Made by a program: the position numbers and the translations under genes
From: Halococcus salifodinae DSM 8989
Lineage (GTDB): Archaea > Halobacteriota > Halobacteria > Halobacteriales > Halococcaceae
Length of the DNA stretch: 60,438 nucleotides
Assembly (NCBI RefSeq): GCF_000336935.1
Contig: NZ_AOME01000077.1
Location: 1-60,438, forward strand
Reading direction: 5' to 3'
Notes under the pieces: generated by a model
The model's input: only the letters and a program-made list of their open reading frames with translations
What the model was told of the DNA's origin: nothing
Database searches by the model: none
In this document: positions 43,531 to 52,560 of the stretch, piece after piece
How the letters are laid out: every line of letters starts with the position of its first letter
Numbering within the stretch: the stretch's first letter is position 1

Positions 43531-45756
43531 ATGAATGAAGTCCAACTGGAAGTGGCGAAGGCGTACCCGAACGACTCGGGCCGTGGCATCGCCCGGTTAG
43601 ATCCCGATACCCTCCTGCATCTCAAACTCTCACCCGGCGACATCATCGAGATCGAGGGCGGCGACACCACCGCCGCGAAAGTCTGGCGTGCGGACCGTCA
43701 GGACTGGAACACGGACACCGTCCGCATCGACGGTTTCACCCGTCAGAACGCCGATATCGGTATCGGCGAGCGCGTCGAGATCCGAAAGGCCGACGAGCGA
43801 AAGGCCGACAAGCTGGTGCTCGCACCGCCCGAGGAGGCCTCCGTCCAGTTCGGTAGCGATGCTGCCGGAATGGTCAAGCGCCAGATCCTGAAGCGGCCGG
43901 TAGTCGAGCGCGACATCGTCCCCGTCATGTCGAGCACGAACCATCCGTTCATGCGCTCGCCCGGCCAGGCGATCCCGTTGATCGCGGTCGAGACCGAGCC
44001 CGACGGCGTGGCGCTCGTCACCGAGGACACCGAGGTCGAGCTGCGCGAGGAACCCATCTCGGGGTTCGAGAAAACGGGTGGAGGAATCACCTACGAGGAC
44101 ATTGGCGGACTGGGCAGCGAGATCCAGCGGGTGCGCGAGATGGTCGAGCTCCCGATGAAACACCCCCAGGTGTTCCAGAAGCTCGGGATCGAGCCGCCCC
44201 AGGGGGTGTTGCTCCACGGACCGCCCGGCACTGGAAAAACGCTGCTCGCGAAGGCGGTCGCGAACGAAACCTCGGCGAGTTTCTTCTCGATCGCCGGCCC
44301 GGAGATCATCTCGAAGTACTACGGCGAGTCCGAACAGCAGCTCCGGGAGATCTTCGAGGACGCCACCGAGGAGTCGCCCGCGATCATCTTCATCGACGAG
44401 CTCGACTCGATCGCGCCGAAACGCGAGGACGTCACTGGCGAGGTCGAGCGGCGCGTCGTCGCCCAGCTCCTGACGATGATGGACGGGCTCGAAAGTCGAG
44501 GTCAGGTCATCGTGATCGCCGCGACCAACCGCGTCGACTCGGTCGATCCCGCGCTCCGACGGCCCGGTCGATTCGACCGTGAGATCGAAATTGGAGTACC
44601 CGACGAGCGCGGGAGGGAAGAGATCCTCCAGATCCACACGCGCGGGATGCCGCTGAGCGACGACGTCAATCTCGCGAACCTCGCCGACGAGACCCACGGG
44701 TTCGTCGGAGCCGACATCGAGAGCCTCACGAAGGAGTCGGCGATGAAGGCGCTGCGGCGGTATCTCCCCGAGATCGACCTCGACGAGGAGGACGTGCCGC
44801 CGTCGCTGATCGACCGGATGATCATCAAGCGCGACGACTTCGACGGGGCCCTGAACGAGGTGTCGCCGAGTGCGATGCGGGAGGTGCTCGTCGAACTCCC
44901 GAAGATCTCGTGGGACGACGTCGGCGGGCTCGACGACGCGAAAGGTGAGGTGAAAGAAGCCGTGGAGTGGCCGCTGTCGAGCCCCGAGCGGTTCAGCCGG
45001 CTGGGGATCGAACCGCCCTCGGGGGTGTTGCTCTACGGGCCGCCCGGGACGGGGAAGACCCTGATGGCGAAGGCGGTCGCGAACGAGACCAACGCCAACT
45101 TCATCTCGGTGCGGGGCCCGCAGTTGTTGTCGAAGTGGGTCGGCGAGTCGGAGAAAGCGATCCGCCAGACGTTCCGGAAGGCGCGGCAGGTCTCACCAAC
45201 AGTAATCTTCTTCGACGAACTCGACAGTTTGGCACCGAGTCGGGGTGGCGACGTCGGCTCCAACGTTTCGGAGCGAGTAGTCAATCAGCTCCTCACGGAG
45301 CTCGACGGGCTGGAGGACATGAAGAACGTGATGGTGATCGGCGCGACCAACCGGCCGGACATGATCGATCCCGCGCTGATCCGGTCGGGCCGGTTCGACC
45401 GGCTCGTGATGGTCGGCCAGCCCGACGTCGAGGGCCGCGAGCAGATCCTCGGGATCCACACCGACGATACGCCGCTCACGGCGGACGTGAGCCTGCGAGA
45501 GATGGCCGAGATCACCGATGGCTACGTCGGATCGGATCTCGAATCCATCGCGCGCGAGGCCGCGATCCACGCGCTTCGTGACGATCCAGAGGCCGAGACC
45601 GTGGCGATGCGCCATTTCCGGGCAGCGCTCGAATCGGTCCGACCAACGATCACCGAGGACATCCTCGACTACTACGACCGGATGGAAGACGAGTTCAAGG
45701 GCGGTGGGGCCGACACCGCCCAGGATCGGGGCGGCAGCCGGATCGGCTTCCGATGA
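43531..45756 (+). CDS. cdc48: CDC48/VCP-type AAA ATPase (paralog 2)
   Basis: A 741-residue two-ring AAA unfoldase. N-domain about 1-185 ([21 protein letters not shown]), D1 Walker A GPPGTGKT (230-237) with IFIDELDS, D2 Walker A (503-510) with IFFDELDS, arginine-finger segments RRPGRFDRE and RSGRFDRL. It differs from paralog 1 throughout the N-domain, so it is an old duplication and not a recent copy. It has no small partner gene overlapping its start. Repeat B follows its stop. Confidence 0.95.
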   Translation: MNEVQLEVAKAYPNDSGRGIARLDPDTLLHLKLSPGDIIEIEGGDTTAAKVWRADRQDWNTDTVRIDGFTRQNADIGIGERVEIRKADERKADKLVLAPPEEASVQFGSDAAGMVKRQILKRPVVERDIVPVMSSTNHPFMRSPGQAIPLIAVETEPDGVALVTEDTEVELREEPISGFEKTGGGITYEDIGGLGSEIQRVREMVELPMKHPQVFQKLGIEPPQGVLLHGPPGTGKTLLAKAVANETSASFFSIAGPEIISKYYGESEQQLREIFEDATEESPAIIFIDELDSIAPKREDVTGEVERRVVAQLLTMMDGLESRGQVIVIAATNRVDSVDPALRRPGRFDREIEIGVPDERGREEILQIHTRGMPLSDDVNLANLADETHGFVGADIESLTKESAMKALRRYLPEIDLDEEDVPPSLIDRMIIKRDDFDGALNEVSPSAMREVLVELPKISWDDVGGLDDAKGEVKEAVEWPLSSPERFSRLGIEPPSGVLLYGPPGTGKTLMAKAVANETNANFISVRGPQLLSKWVGESEKAIRQTFRKARQVSPTVIFFDELDSLAPSRGGDVGSNVSERVVNQLLTELDGLEDMKNVMVIGATNRPDMIDPALIRSGRFDRLVMVGQPDVEGREQILGIHTDDTPLTADVSLREMAEITDGYVGSDLESIAREAAIHALRDDPEAETVAMRHFRAALESVRPTITEDILDYYDRMEDEFKGGGADTAQDRGGSRIGFR

Positions 45757-46090
45757 ACTTTTTGCGACGGTCGCGCCCCTGACGAGGCGCTCCCTCGCAA
45801 AACCTTCACTGAAACCGCGGCTCCTTCCCGGTGTTCTTGCGAGCGAAGCGAACGAAAGCTCGGGGTCGTTCGAAAGGCGCTTCGTACCTTTCGTGGTGAC
45901 GAGAAAGCGGACTCTTTTCGAACCACGCACAGCGCGTGCTCCAGCGTTCGTACGCCTCGCCCTTCAGCCGCTGTCAGAGAAATCTCCGACAAGCCTCGTG
46001 CTCGTTTCACTCACACGAGACGCCAGGAGAGCTTCGCTCTCTTGAGCCTCGACTCAGTTCGTTCGTCGAGACGCCAGGACTGCACCGTCA
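45757..46090 (+). repeat. dispersed 3' repeat family B, copy 6 (divergent)
   Basis: From the CDC48 stop: AACTTTTTGCGACGG, a GACGAGGCGC palindrome region, CCCTCGCAAAACCTTCACTGAAACCGC, then several hairpins (CGAAAGGCGCTTCGTACCTTTCG, GAGAGCTTCGCTCTC) and CGCCTCGCCCTTCAGCCGC. The first blocks match other copies; the GGTA/CTAGC box is not recognisable. No gene is seen in this stretch. Confidence 0.65.
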
Positions 46091-46105
46091 CTCACGAGGA
46101 CAGCG

Positions 46106-46486
46106 CTACCGGGTAGACCGCATACGGTCACGATACTCCTCCGGTGTTGGCCGAAAGACGCCGAAGACGAAACGATTACAGGCGGTACCAACACCGAGAC
46201 CGACCATCACGATCGCGATGACACCGGGGACGAACGCGTTGCTGGCTCCTACCACGCCGAGCGCGGCGATGCCGACGAGAGCCACGACAGTCGCTATCCA
46301 CAGGCCGGCACGACTGCGCTCCGCTGCCGCGCTCAGGACGCCTGTCGCGATGGCGACGGTAACGCCAACTCACCAGTATTCGGCCGAGAACCCGATCGTC
46401 GCCCCCATCATGAGACCGAGACCGATGGATGTGACTGCGATCATTGCCCCCATGCCGACGATTTTTCGATCGACGCGATGCTCCAT
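46106..46486 (-). pseudogene. membrane protein gene interrupted by an in-frame TGA
   Basis: One frame of 127 codons from ATG to TAG encodes a four-helix membrane protein (MEHRVDRKIVGMGAMIAVTS at the start, RPTPEEYRDRMRSTR at the end) but is broken by TGA at codon 39, after AEYW. Downstream codons continue the hydrophobic pattern without another stop. This is a nonsense mutation or a base-call error (TGG to TGA). A promoter-like palindrome TACCATTTGGTA lies about 27 bases upstream. Confidence 0.6.
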
Positions 46487-46610
46487 ATTGATACCAAACA
46501 CATCTACGTAATACCATTTGGTACAGAAGCCACGGAAAAACTCGACCAAACAGCGGTCACTGCCACAGCATCGTTACTGCCCTTCAGTCGAAACCGTGGA
46601 TTCGGTCCGT

Positions 46611-47888
46611 CTACGACTTCTGCTCGGCGATCTCCAGTATTGAGTCGGTGAGCACGTCGACGCCGATCGCGATCGACGCCTCGTCGACGTCGAACGTCGC
46701 GGTGTGATGTCCACCGGGATGGTCGGTGCCGACGCCGACGTAGGCCGCGTGGCCACCGTTCTCTTGAACGCGCTGCATCAGATAGGTCGCGTCCTCGCTC
46801 CCGCCGAGGTCGTCGCGCTCGGTCGGCGTGTCGACAGCGTCGTTCCGGGTCGCCGCGTCGAACACGACGTCGACGAGTGCCTGATCGCTCGTCGCGCTCG
46901 GGGCCTCGCCTACCGTCGAGAGATCGACCGAACAGCCGTGCATCGCGGCGGCGCTGTCGAGCACGCGCTCGGCGCGCTCGCGGGTGTACTCCATCAGCTC
47001 GGTGGTCTCGCCCCGTACCTCGCCCTCGATGAACGCCGCTTCGGGGATGATGTTGGTCGCGGTGCCGCCGCCGACCATCCCGGCGTTGACGCGTGTGGGA
47101 CCGTCTTCGTGACGCGGGATCGCGTAGAGATTCTGGATCGTGGTGGCCATCGCCTGAACCGCGTTCTCGCCTGCGTTCGGCTTGCCACCGGCGTGGGCGG
47201 GCGTGCCGGCGAAATCGGCCCGAAAGTGATGCACTGCGAGGAAGCCACCGACGCCCGCGACGACCTCGCCAGTGGGGTGGTCGAGTCCGACGTGAACGGC
47301 GAGCAGAGCGTCGACGTCGTCGAGGTGCCCGCTTTTCGCCATCGGCTTGCCGCCCGCGACCATCTCCTCGCCCGGCTGGAAGAACAGCTTGAACGTGCCC
47401 TCGAAGTCGCTTTCCGCCACCGCTTCGAGCACTCCGATCCCGATGGTCGCGTGGGCGTCGTGCCCGCAGGCGTGCATCCCCTCCGTCTCGGAACGGAACC
47501 CCTCCCGCACCGGCGCGTGGTCGTCGTCGGTGGCCTCCTCGCGGAGCAGCCCGTCGATATCGACCCGGAGCCCCACGGTGGGTCCCTCACCCCGTTCGAG
47601 GACGGCGATAGCTCCGGTGTAACCTCCCTCGGTTCGTTCGAGGACGTCCTCGCGCGCGCCGACCTCGCGGGCGCGGTCGTGCCAGCGCCGGAGTTCGTCG
47701 TCGTCCGGGACCGCGTTCCGCTCGCCGTCGGCGAGTACTTCCGGTCCAACGAGAAGCTCGTCGACACCGATCCGTTCGCACTCCTCGACGATCCGTGAGG
47801 TGGTGTAGAACTCGCGCCACGCAGGCTCGGGGTGGCGGTGGAGATCGCGTCGCAGCTGGATCAGGTCGTCGTGTCGCTGTTGCTGCAT
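46611..47888 (-). CDS. M20-family amidohydrolase
   Basis: A 425-residue metal-dependent aminoacylase/carboxypeptidase. Metal ligands appear in GLRVDIDGL, MHACGHDAH, FFQPGEEMVAGG and, late, HHTATFDVDE. The dimerisation domain begins FRADFAGTPAHAGGKPNAGENAV. The closest pattern is AbgB or IAA-amino-acid hydrolase-like; the substrate is an N-acyl or amide amino acid. Length is normal. It is convergent with nothing close and is flanked on the left by a broken gene. Confidence 0.88.
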   Translation of the reverse strand: MQQQRHDDLIQLRRDLHRHPEPAWREFYTTSRIVEECERIGVDELLVGPEVLADGERNAVPDDDELRRWHDRAREVGAREDVLERTEGGYTGAIAVLERGEGPTVGLRVDIDGLLREEATDDDHAPVREGFRSETEGMHACGHDAHATIGIGVLEAVAESDFEGTFKLFFQPGEEMVAGGKPMAKSGHLDDVDALLAVHVGLDHPTGEVVAGVGGFLAVHHFRADFAGTPAHAGGKPNAGENAVQAMATTIQNLYAIPRHEDGPTRVNAGMVGGGTATNIIPEAAFIEGEVRGETTELMEYTRERAERVLDSAAAMHGCSVDLSTVGEAPSATSDQALVDVVFDAATRNDAVDTPTERDDLGGSEDATYLMQRVQENGGHAAYVGVGTDHPGGHHTATFDVDEASIAIGVDVLTDSILEIAEQKS

Positions 47889-48034
47889 GGTGGGCGCTCA
47901 CGGGCCGGAAGGTTATACTGTGGGGTGGGAGCAGTGATAACCTGTTTTGGTCCCGAGGCGACCGGAGCCACTCCAACCCCGTTCGAAGTTGGAGAAGACT
48001 TGTACTCGTACCCATCGCCGCACTGACAACCCCG

Positions 48035-48103
48035 ATGTCAGCCATCGAGATGGACAACTTCACCAAGCAGTACGGTGACGTGATCGCCGTCGGCCAGTGG
48101 TGA
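48035..48103 (+). pseudogene. relic of an ABC transporter ATPase (N-terminus)
   Basis: MSAIEMDNFTKQYGDVIAVG followed by QW and TGA is the standard opening of an ABC-2 ATPase (beta strand and the aromatic A-loop tyrosine) cut off before the Walker A. The next bases belong to a permease remnant, so most of the ATPase has been deleted. Confidence 0.6.
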
Positions 48104-48443
48104 TCGTGGCGTTCGTCGTCTTTCGAGTGGGACGGCCCGCGATCCAGCATCTCGGACTTCAGGGGCTGGAGGAGCCGTACCCCGCCCGGAGTGGTTCTTC
48201 TGGGTCGGTCGGTCGAACCCCATCAATGCCTACGTGAAGCTCACGACGCTGTTCGCGGAGTTCGAGAACGGCCATCCGCTCATCTCGACGCCTGGCGGAC
48301 GGTTTAGTTCCTTTTCGACGGCTGAGATGGCGGTGAACACTACTGCGACCTCCCACTGGTTCGCCGCGGTCGTTTTGCTCGTGTGGACGGTCCTCGCGGC
48401 GATCGCCGGACTGCTCTACTTTCGCGAGCACGACATTCCCTGA
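48097..48443 (+). pseudogene. relic of an ABC-2 permease (C-terminus)
   Basis: After the ATPase stub, one frame gives a hydrophobic VVIVAFVVFRVGR. A shifted frame then gives WFFWVGRSNPINAYVKL, a polar loop, and a final membrane helix (FAAVVLLVWTVLAAIAGLLY) ending in a typical FREHDIP. This is how haloarchaeal ABC-2 permeases end. At least one frameshift and a large internal deletion are needed to explain it, so the transporter is dead. Confidence 0.6.
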
Positions 48444-48477
48444 ACTGTGATTTTCCACCGCCTGCTCGTCGCGTTCG

Positions 48478-48804
48478 TCAGCTCGAATTCGCCGACCGGA
48501 TCCGTTCGATCTCGACTTCGGCGTGGATCCCGGCGGGGAACCCGTCCGCGACCGATCGGGCGAACTCGTCGTGACCGACGATCTCGATCGAGCGGGCGTA
48601 GACGGTGTAGGTCCAGTCCTCGAAGCGGCCACCGTGGGCTGAGAGGTGTTTCGACTGGGGGACGCGACGCTCGGCGAGTGGGTCGGGATGGGGCCCGTTG
48701 AACTCCACGCCCTTGCGCGCGGCGGCCGTCTTGATATCGGCGATCTCCCGATCGAGCGCGCCTCGGTCGCCGCTCGTGAGTCTGAGTTTCGTGACGAAGG
48801 GCAT
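48478..48804 (-). CDS. uS10-family ribosomal protein paralog
   Basis: A 108-residue protein with the uS10 fold pattern: VTKLRLTSGDRGALDREIADI, HGGRFEDWTYTVYARSIEIVG, IHAEVEIERI. The sequence differs from the regular archaeal S10, which begins with a different helix-strand segment, so this is a second uS10/mL48-like member. It could be an alternative ribosomal subunit or an off-ribosome factor. It is divergent from the Ap4A-type NUDIX gene. Confidence 0.75.
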   Translation of the reverse strand: MPFVTKLRLTSGDRGALDREIADIKTAAARKGVEFNGPHPDPLAERRVPQSKHLSAHGGRFEDWTYTVYARSIEIVGHDEFARSVADGFPAGIHAEVEIERIRSANSS

Positions 48805-48933
48805 GGTAATCGTGTCTCGTCACTCGCCAGTCCGCGGGTAAAAACCTACAGTTCCTGTTCGACCCTTCCCGGCCGATCGGCACACCCCGCAGAAAAGCAC
48901 CGCAGGATTCCATCGGCGTGCCGAAGCAGCAAC

Positions 48934-48942
48934 CAATTAAAC
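48934..48942 (+). promoter_or_regulatory. TATA box of the Ap4A-type NUDIX gene
   Basis: CAATTAAAC is centred about 26 bases before the ATG, consistent with a leaderless transcript. Confidence 0.5.
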
Positions 48943-48963
48943 GCCGACCGTGTACAGCACGCA

Positions 48964-49389
48964 ATGGCAGTCGAAGCGACGAGCGCGGGGGCTATCCTCT
49001 TCCGTGACACGAGAGGCCGCCGCGAGTACCTGCTCCTCAAGAGCCGCCCCGGGGACTGGGAGTTCCCCAAAGGCGGCGTCGAAGGGAGCGAAGAACTCCA
49101 ACAGACCGCGATCCGCGAGGTCGGCGAAGAGGCCGGAATCACCGATTTCCGCCTCCTCAACGGCTTCCGCCGCGAGTACAACTACGTGTTCCAGGCCGGT
49201 GGCGAGACGATCCACAAAACCGTCCACCTGTTCATCGCCGAATCCCAGGAGGCGAGCGCCGAGCTCTCCCACGAACACCGAGATCACCAGTGGCGCGACT
49301 ACGAACAGGCCATCAACACCATCACCCAGGACGGCCCGCGCGACATCTTCCGGGAGGCTCACGACTTCCTCGACGACGAGGGGTACTGA
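48964..49389 (+). CDS. Ap4A hydrolase-type NUDIX protein
   Basis: A 141-residue NUDIX enzyme with ATSAGAILFRDTRG, the YLLLKSRPGDWEFPKGGVEGSE strand and box, and REVGEEAGI. The WxFPKGxxExGE form is the signature of bis(5'-nucleosyl)-tetraphosphatases. It probably degrades Ap4A or caps. It is transcribed alone and is followed by a GTGTTTTTGG T-tract and repeat A. Confidence 0.88.
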   Translation: MAVEATSAGAILFRDTRGRREYLLLKSRPGDWEFPKGGVEGSEELQQTAIREVGEEAGITDFRLLNGFRREYNYVFQAGGETIHKTVHLFIAESQEASAELSHEHRDHQWRDYEQAINTITQDGPRDIFREAHDFLDDEGY

Positions 49390-49420
49390 CCACTCGTCCG
49401 CCGATTGTGTTTTTGGCTGA

Positions 49421-49597
49421 GGCGGTGGCGCGCGGGAGGGCGCGAAGCGCCCGACCCGCGCGAGGTCTGCACGAGAAATCGAGTGCAGGCTCGTCAGAGC
49501 GGAGCTCTGACGGTGGATGAGTGACGCGAGCAGCGCGAGCGGAGCGAATCGGTTGGGGAGGCGTGTGGCTTGCGGTTCTCATTTGTGCCGGGATTAG
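49421..49597 (+). repeat. dispersed repeat family A, copy 3
   Basis: GGTGGCGCGCGGGAGGGCG, a GGCGCGAAGCGCC hairpin, GCGCGAGGTCTGCACGAG, the long palindrome GTCAGAGCGGAGCTCTGAC, GCGAGCAGCGCGAGC, then GGTTGGGGAGGCGTGTGGC and GCGGTTCTCATTTGTG. A T-tract (49408-49414) between the NUDIX stop and the repeat probably ends transcription. From 49598 to the next gene nothing else is seen. Confidence 0.82.
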
Positions 49598-49723
49598 TCA
49601 CCGAACGATCGGACTCCGTCGTCAGATCACAGGATCGATGAAATCAACGTGAAACGAGACGAATGAATGATTGTGGGCCGTAGGAACCGAACGGCTTAGT
49701 CGCCACACGACGCACCCTCCGAA

Positions 49724-50797
49724 GTGACGCAGAGCGCCGAGAGCGAGTTCGAGTTCGAACTCCGGGTGTGCGCGTGGGCCGAGCGCAACTGGCCGCCGGG
49801 CGGACAGCACGATCCCGACACCATGGCGATCGTGGCGCGCCAGCTCGGCACGAAACACCGACGATGGGACACCGTGATCGTCGAGGCAAGTCGTGAAAAG
49901 CTCGAAACGCGCGCCCGATTCGGCTCCACGCGGCTCGATTCGGATCTCCTCGGCGTCGTTCGGCACGCACCCACCGAGTGGACGTGGTATCGCGATGCGC
50001 TCCCCGAGCCCGACTATCCGTGGCGGTACGTCCGCGAAGCGGTCCACCGTGCGGCCGATCGCGGGATTCTCGAAACCCGCCAGCAGGGAAACCGGATCGA
50101 ACTCCGGCGAAAGTGGACCTACCCCGACTGGGTCGAGCGCGTGATCGCGATCGAGAACAAACCCGACCTCACCGCGAGCGCCGCGCGCGCCCTCGCGGGC
50201 CAGATCGAACACGACGTCGCACTCGGCCTCGCCGACGAGGTCTGGGTCGCCACCGCCGCGACCGACGACGCGATCGAACCCGTCCTCCTCGAAGATTTCC
50301 CGGTCGAGGCGGGCGTGCTGGTTCTCGGTGGGGGTTCGACTGACGACGACGCGAGCGTCGCGTGGCATCCCCGAACGCTCGCGGTCGACAAGCCGGGGAC
50401 GCGGATCACGGAGCGGCCGACGGGTGGGACCCACGATCAGTCGGCCGCGCGCTTCGAGTACGCGAGCCCCGAGTGGAAACGCGACAAGCGGCTCGCGATC
50501 GCCGAGCGCGCGTACGAGCGCGGCTGGCGGTCGTACGTCGACACGATGCGACCCGACTGTCGCCATTTCGAACTGCGCCGTGACGCGCGCAACGGGAATC
50601 GGGACGTGCTGCCGTGGTGTGCGGCGAAGGAGCGCCGACAGACCGCGGCCGAGTGTGCGGGGTCGTGTTCGGCGTTCGAGCCCGAACCCCCCGGCTGGCG
50701 CGCTGCGGGCTGGCCGATCGAGGGCGGGCCAGGCAGCGCCGTGAAGCGATTGCTGGCGCGGCGACGCGACCGACGACGACCTGACGCGACGGAGTAA
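49724..50797 (+). CDS. predicted nuclease-like protein (DUF5787-type)
   Basis: A 357-residue protein. A helical N-terminal part (WAERNWPPGG, MAIVARQLGTKHRRWDTVIVE) leads into a PD-(D/E)xK-like centre with D49 and the E144-N-K146 strand RVIAIENKPDLT, and a long helix. The C-terminal 80 residues carry a cysteine set (DCRHFEL, WCAAKE, CAGSC) resembling the Fe-S or zinc clusters of Cas4/AddB proteins. I recall the haloarchaeal family as DUF5787, function unknown. The start is GTG. Confidence 0.65.
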   Translation: MTQSAESEFEFELRVCAWAERNWPPGGQHDPDTMAIVARQLGTKHRRWDTVIVEASREKLETRARFGSTRLDSDLLGVVRHAPTEWTWYRDALPEPDYPWRYVREAVHRAADRGILETRQQGNRIELRRKWTYPDWVERVIAIENKPDLTASAARALAGQIEHDVALGLADEVWVATAATDDAIEPVLLEDFPVEAGVLVLGGGSTDDDASVAWHPRTLAVDKPGTRITERPTGGTHDQSAARFEYASPEWKRDKRLAIAERAYERGWRSYVDTMRPDCRHFELRRDARNGNRDVLPWCAAKERRQTAAECAGSCSAFEPEPPGWRAAGWPIEGGPGSAVKRLLARRRDRRRPDATE

Positions 50798-51316
50798 CTA
50801 CTCGTCGTCGATCGCTTCGACCGAGACTGCGTCGCGTTCGACTGCCAGCCGGAAGGTCGGCACCGTCCGCTGGACCACCTCGACGCATCCCCGACGTTCG
50901 AGACCGCGGAGTGCCGAGCGCACGTCGTCGGCAGTGAGATCGTCGTCGGTCGAACCTCCCGCTCCGTCCACGTCGGCCGCAGCGTCGCGGAGCTTGTGAA
51001 GCACCGAGACCACGCTCTCGGCGCGCTCGTCGTGGTCGGCGACGACTCCGAACGCCCGATGTTGGAGGGCGGGAACGCGAACGGTTCGCGGACCGTCCTC
51101 GTCGGGTTCTTCGCCGACCAGCGTCGCGGCGTCGGCGGTCGCGCGGATCAGACTGTTCTCGTCGCGGTAGTAGTGATCGGCGAGTTCGTTTTCGAGGTAC
51201 TGGTGGACCTCGCTACCGCCGTCCATCCCCCACCGTTCGGCGAGCTCGGCGTTTTTCGTCGGCTGGAGTGCGACCACGTCTTCGAGACGCGCCGTCGCCT
51301 CGTCGGAGAGCCCCAT
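50798..51316 (-). CDS. DUF5797-like winged-helix protein
   Basis: A 172-residue protein. The N-terminal helical part MGLSDEATARLEDVVALQPTKNAELAERWG looks like a winged helix-turn-helix, and a C-terminal second one (LTADDVRSALRGLERRGCVEVV) follows an acidic linker. I recall the family as DUF5797. Its stop directly abuts the convergent nuclease-like gene. A CCGATATACCGG box upstream of the ATG is a likely TATA and is itself a small palindrome. Confidence 0.65.
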   Translation of the reverse strand: MGLSDEATARLEDVVALQPTKNAELAERWGMDGGSEVHQYLENELADHYYRDENSLIRATADAATLVGEEPDEDGPRTVRVPALQHRAFGVVADHDERAESVVSVLHKLRDAAADVDGAGGSTDDDLTADDVRSALRGLERRGCVEVVQRTVPTFRLAVERDAVSVEAIDDE

Positions 51317-51567
51317 CGAACGTGGTGTAGACCAACCCGGTATATCGGCTTTCCGGACTCCGCCGGAGGCGTGCTGCCCTCGTCGCCCTCGCTGCCCGGC
51401 TCGGCTGCCGATGTCCGTTACTGTCCGGTGAATCCGCCTGCTCCGAGGGTGCGTGACAGTCGCATGCGAACAGTAAGGTTACAAGCGTGCGGCCCCAGAA
51501 ACAGCCACGAGAACGAGTCGGCGAGCGTCTCCGATGTCGGCCCGTTACCCACGCTAGCCTACAATCC

Positions 51568-52560
51568 ATGACGGATGCGAACACCGACACAGAGCCCGGC
51601 CGAGTCGAGACGACACAGCCAGAAACCCCACGCCAACTGTCGATCGACGAGGTCGGCGACCTCGCCCGAACCGTCATCCAGAACACCGAGCAGGTGATCG
51701 TCGGCAGCCACGACGCGATCGAACACATCGTGACCGCGATGTTGGGCCGCGGCCACGTCCTGTTGGAGGACGTTCCCGGCGTCGGGAAAACGATGCTCGC
51801 GCGCGCGATCGCGCGCTCGTTCGAGAGCTCCTTCTCGCGCATCCAGTTCACTCCCGATCTACTTCCCTCCGACGTCACCGGCACCAACGTCTTCAACCAG
51901 AAAACACGGGAGTTCGACTTCCGTCCCGGCCCCATCTTCGCCAACGTCGTGCTCGGCGACGAGATCAACCGTGCGCCGCCGAAGACCCAGAGCGCGCTCC
52001 TCGAAGCGATGGAGGAGACCCAGGTCACCGTCGATGGCACCACTCACGCGCTCGAACAACCGTTCACCGTGATCGCCACCCAGAACGCCATCGAACGGGG
52101 TCGCACCTACGAGCTTCCGGTCGCCGAGGTCGACCGGTTCATGAAACGTCTCGAACTCGGCTACCCCGAGCCCGACGCCGAGTCGGCGATGCTCGATAGA
52201 ACTGTGGGAACGCATCCGATCGACCGTCTCGAACCGGTCGCGACCCTCGAGCAGCTCCGCGGTGCGCGCGCCACGGTCGGCGAGGTCACGGTCGAAGCAC
52301 CGATCCGCCAGTACGTCACGCGGCTCGCCAACCACACCCGCGAGCGGGCCGAACTCGGGGTCAGTCCTCGAGGATCGCTCTCGCTCCTCCGGGCAGCCCA
52401 GGCACGGGCCGCGCTCGACGGCCGCGGGTACGTGATCCCCGACGACATCCAGCACGAGGCCGCGGTGACACTCGCTCATCGGATCCGGCCGGCGTCGGGA
52501 ACCGATCGAACCGGCGCGGACGTGATCAGGGCGGCGCTGTCGTCGGTCCGGGTCGAATGA
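51568..52560 (+). CDS. MoxR-family AAA ATPase
   Basis: A 330-residue AAA+ ATPase with Walker A VPGVGKTM (GVGKT 71-75), the LPSDVTGTNVFNQ loop, Walker B VVLGDEINRAPPKTQSALLEAMEE, and the C-terminal lid domain. MoxR proteins act as chaperones that insert cofactors or activate partner proteins, commonly encoded next to DUF58 and transglutaminase genes as here. Its stop overlaps the DUF58 start, so the three genes form one operon. Confidence 0.92.
   Translation: MTDANTDTEPGRVETTQPETPRQLSIDEVGDLARTVIQNTEQVIVGSHDAIEHIVTAMLGRGHVLLEDVPGVGKTMLARAIARSFESSFSRIQFTPDLLPSDVTGTNVFNQKTREFDFRPGPIFANVVLGDEINRAPPKTQSALLEAMEETQVTVDGTTHALEQPFTVIATQNAIERGRTYELPVAEVDRFMKRLELGYPEPDAESAMLDRTVGTHPIDRLEPVATLEQLRGARATVGEVTVEAPIRQYVTRLANHTRERAELGVSPRGSLSLLRAAQARAALDGRGYVIPDDIQHEAAVTLAHRIRPASGTDRTGADVIRAALSSVRVE

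Noticed and set aside
46370-46372. Selenocysteine or other recoding at the in-frame TGA
   Set aside because: No SECIS-like structure was seen and haloarchaea are not known to use TGA for selenocysteine; mutation or base error is simpler.
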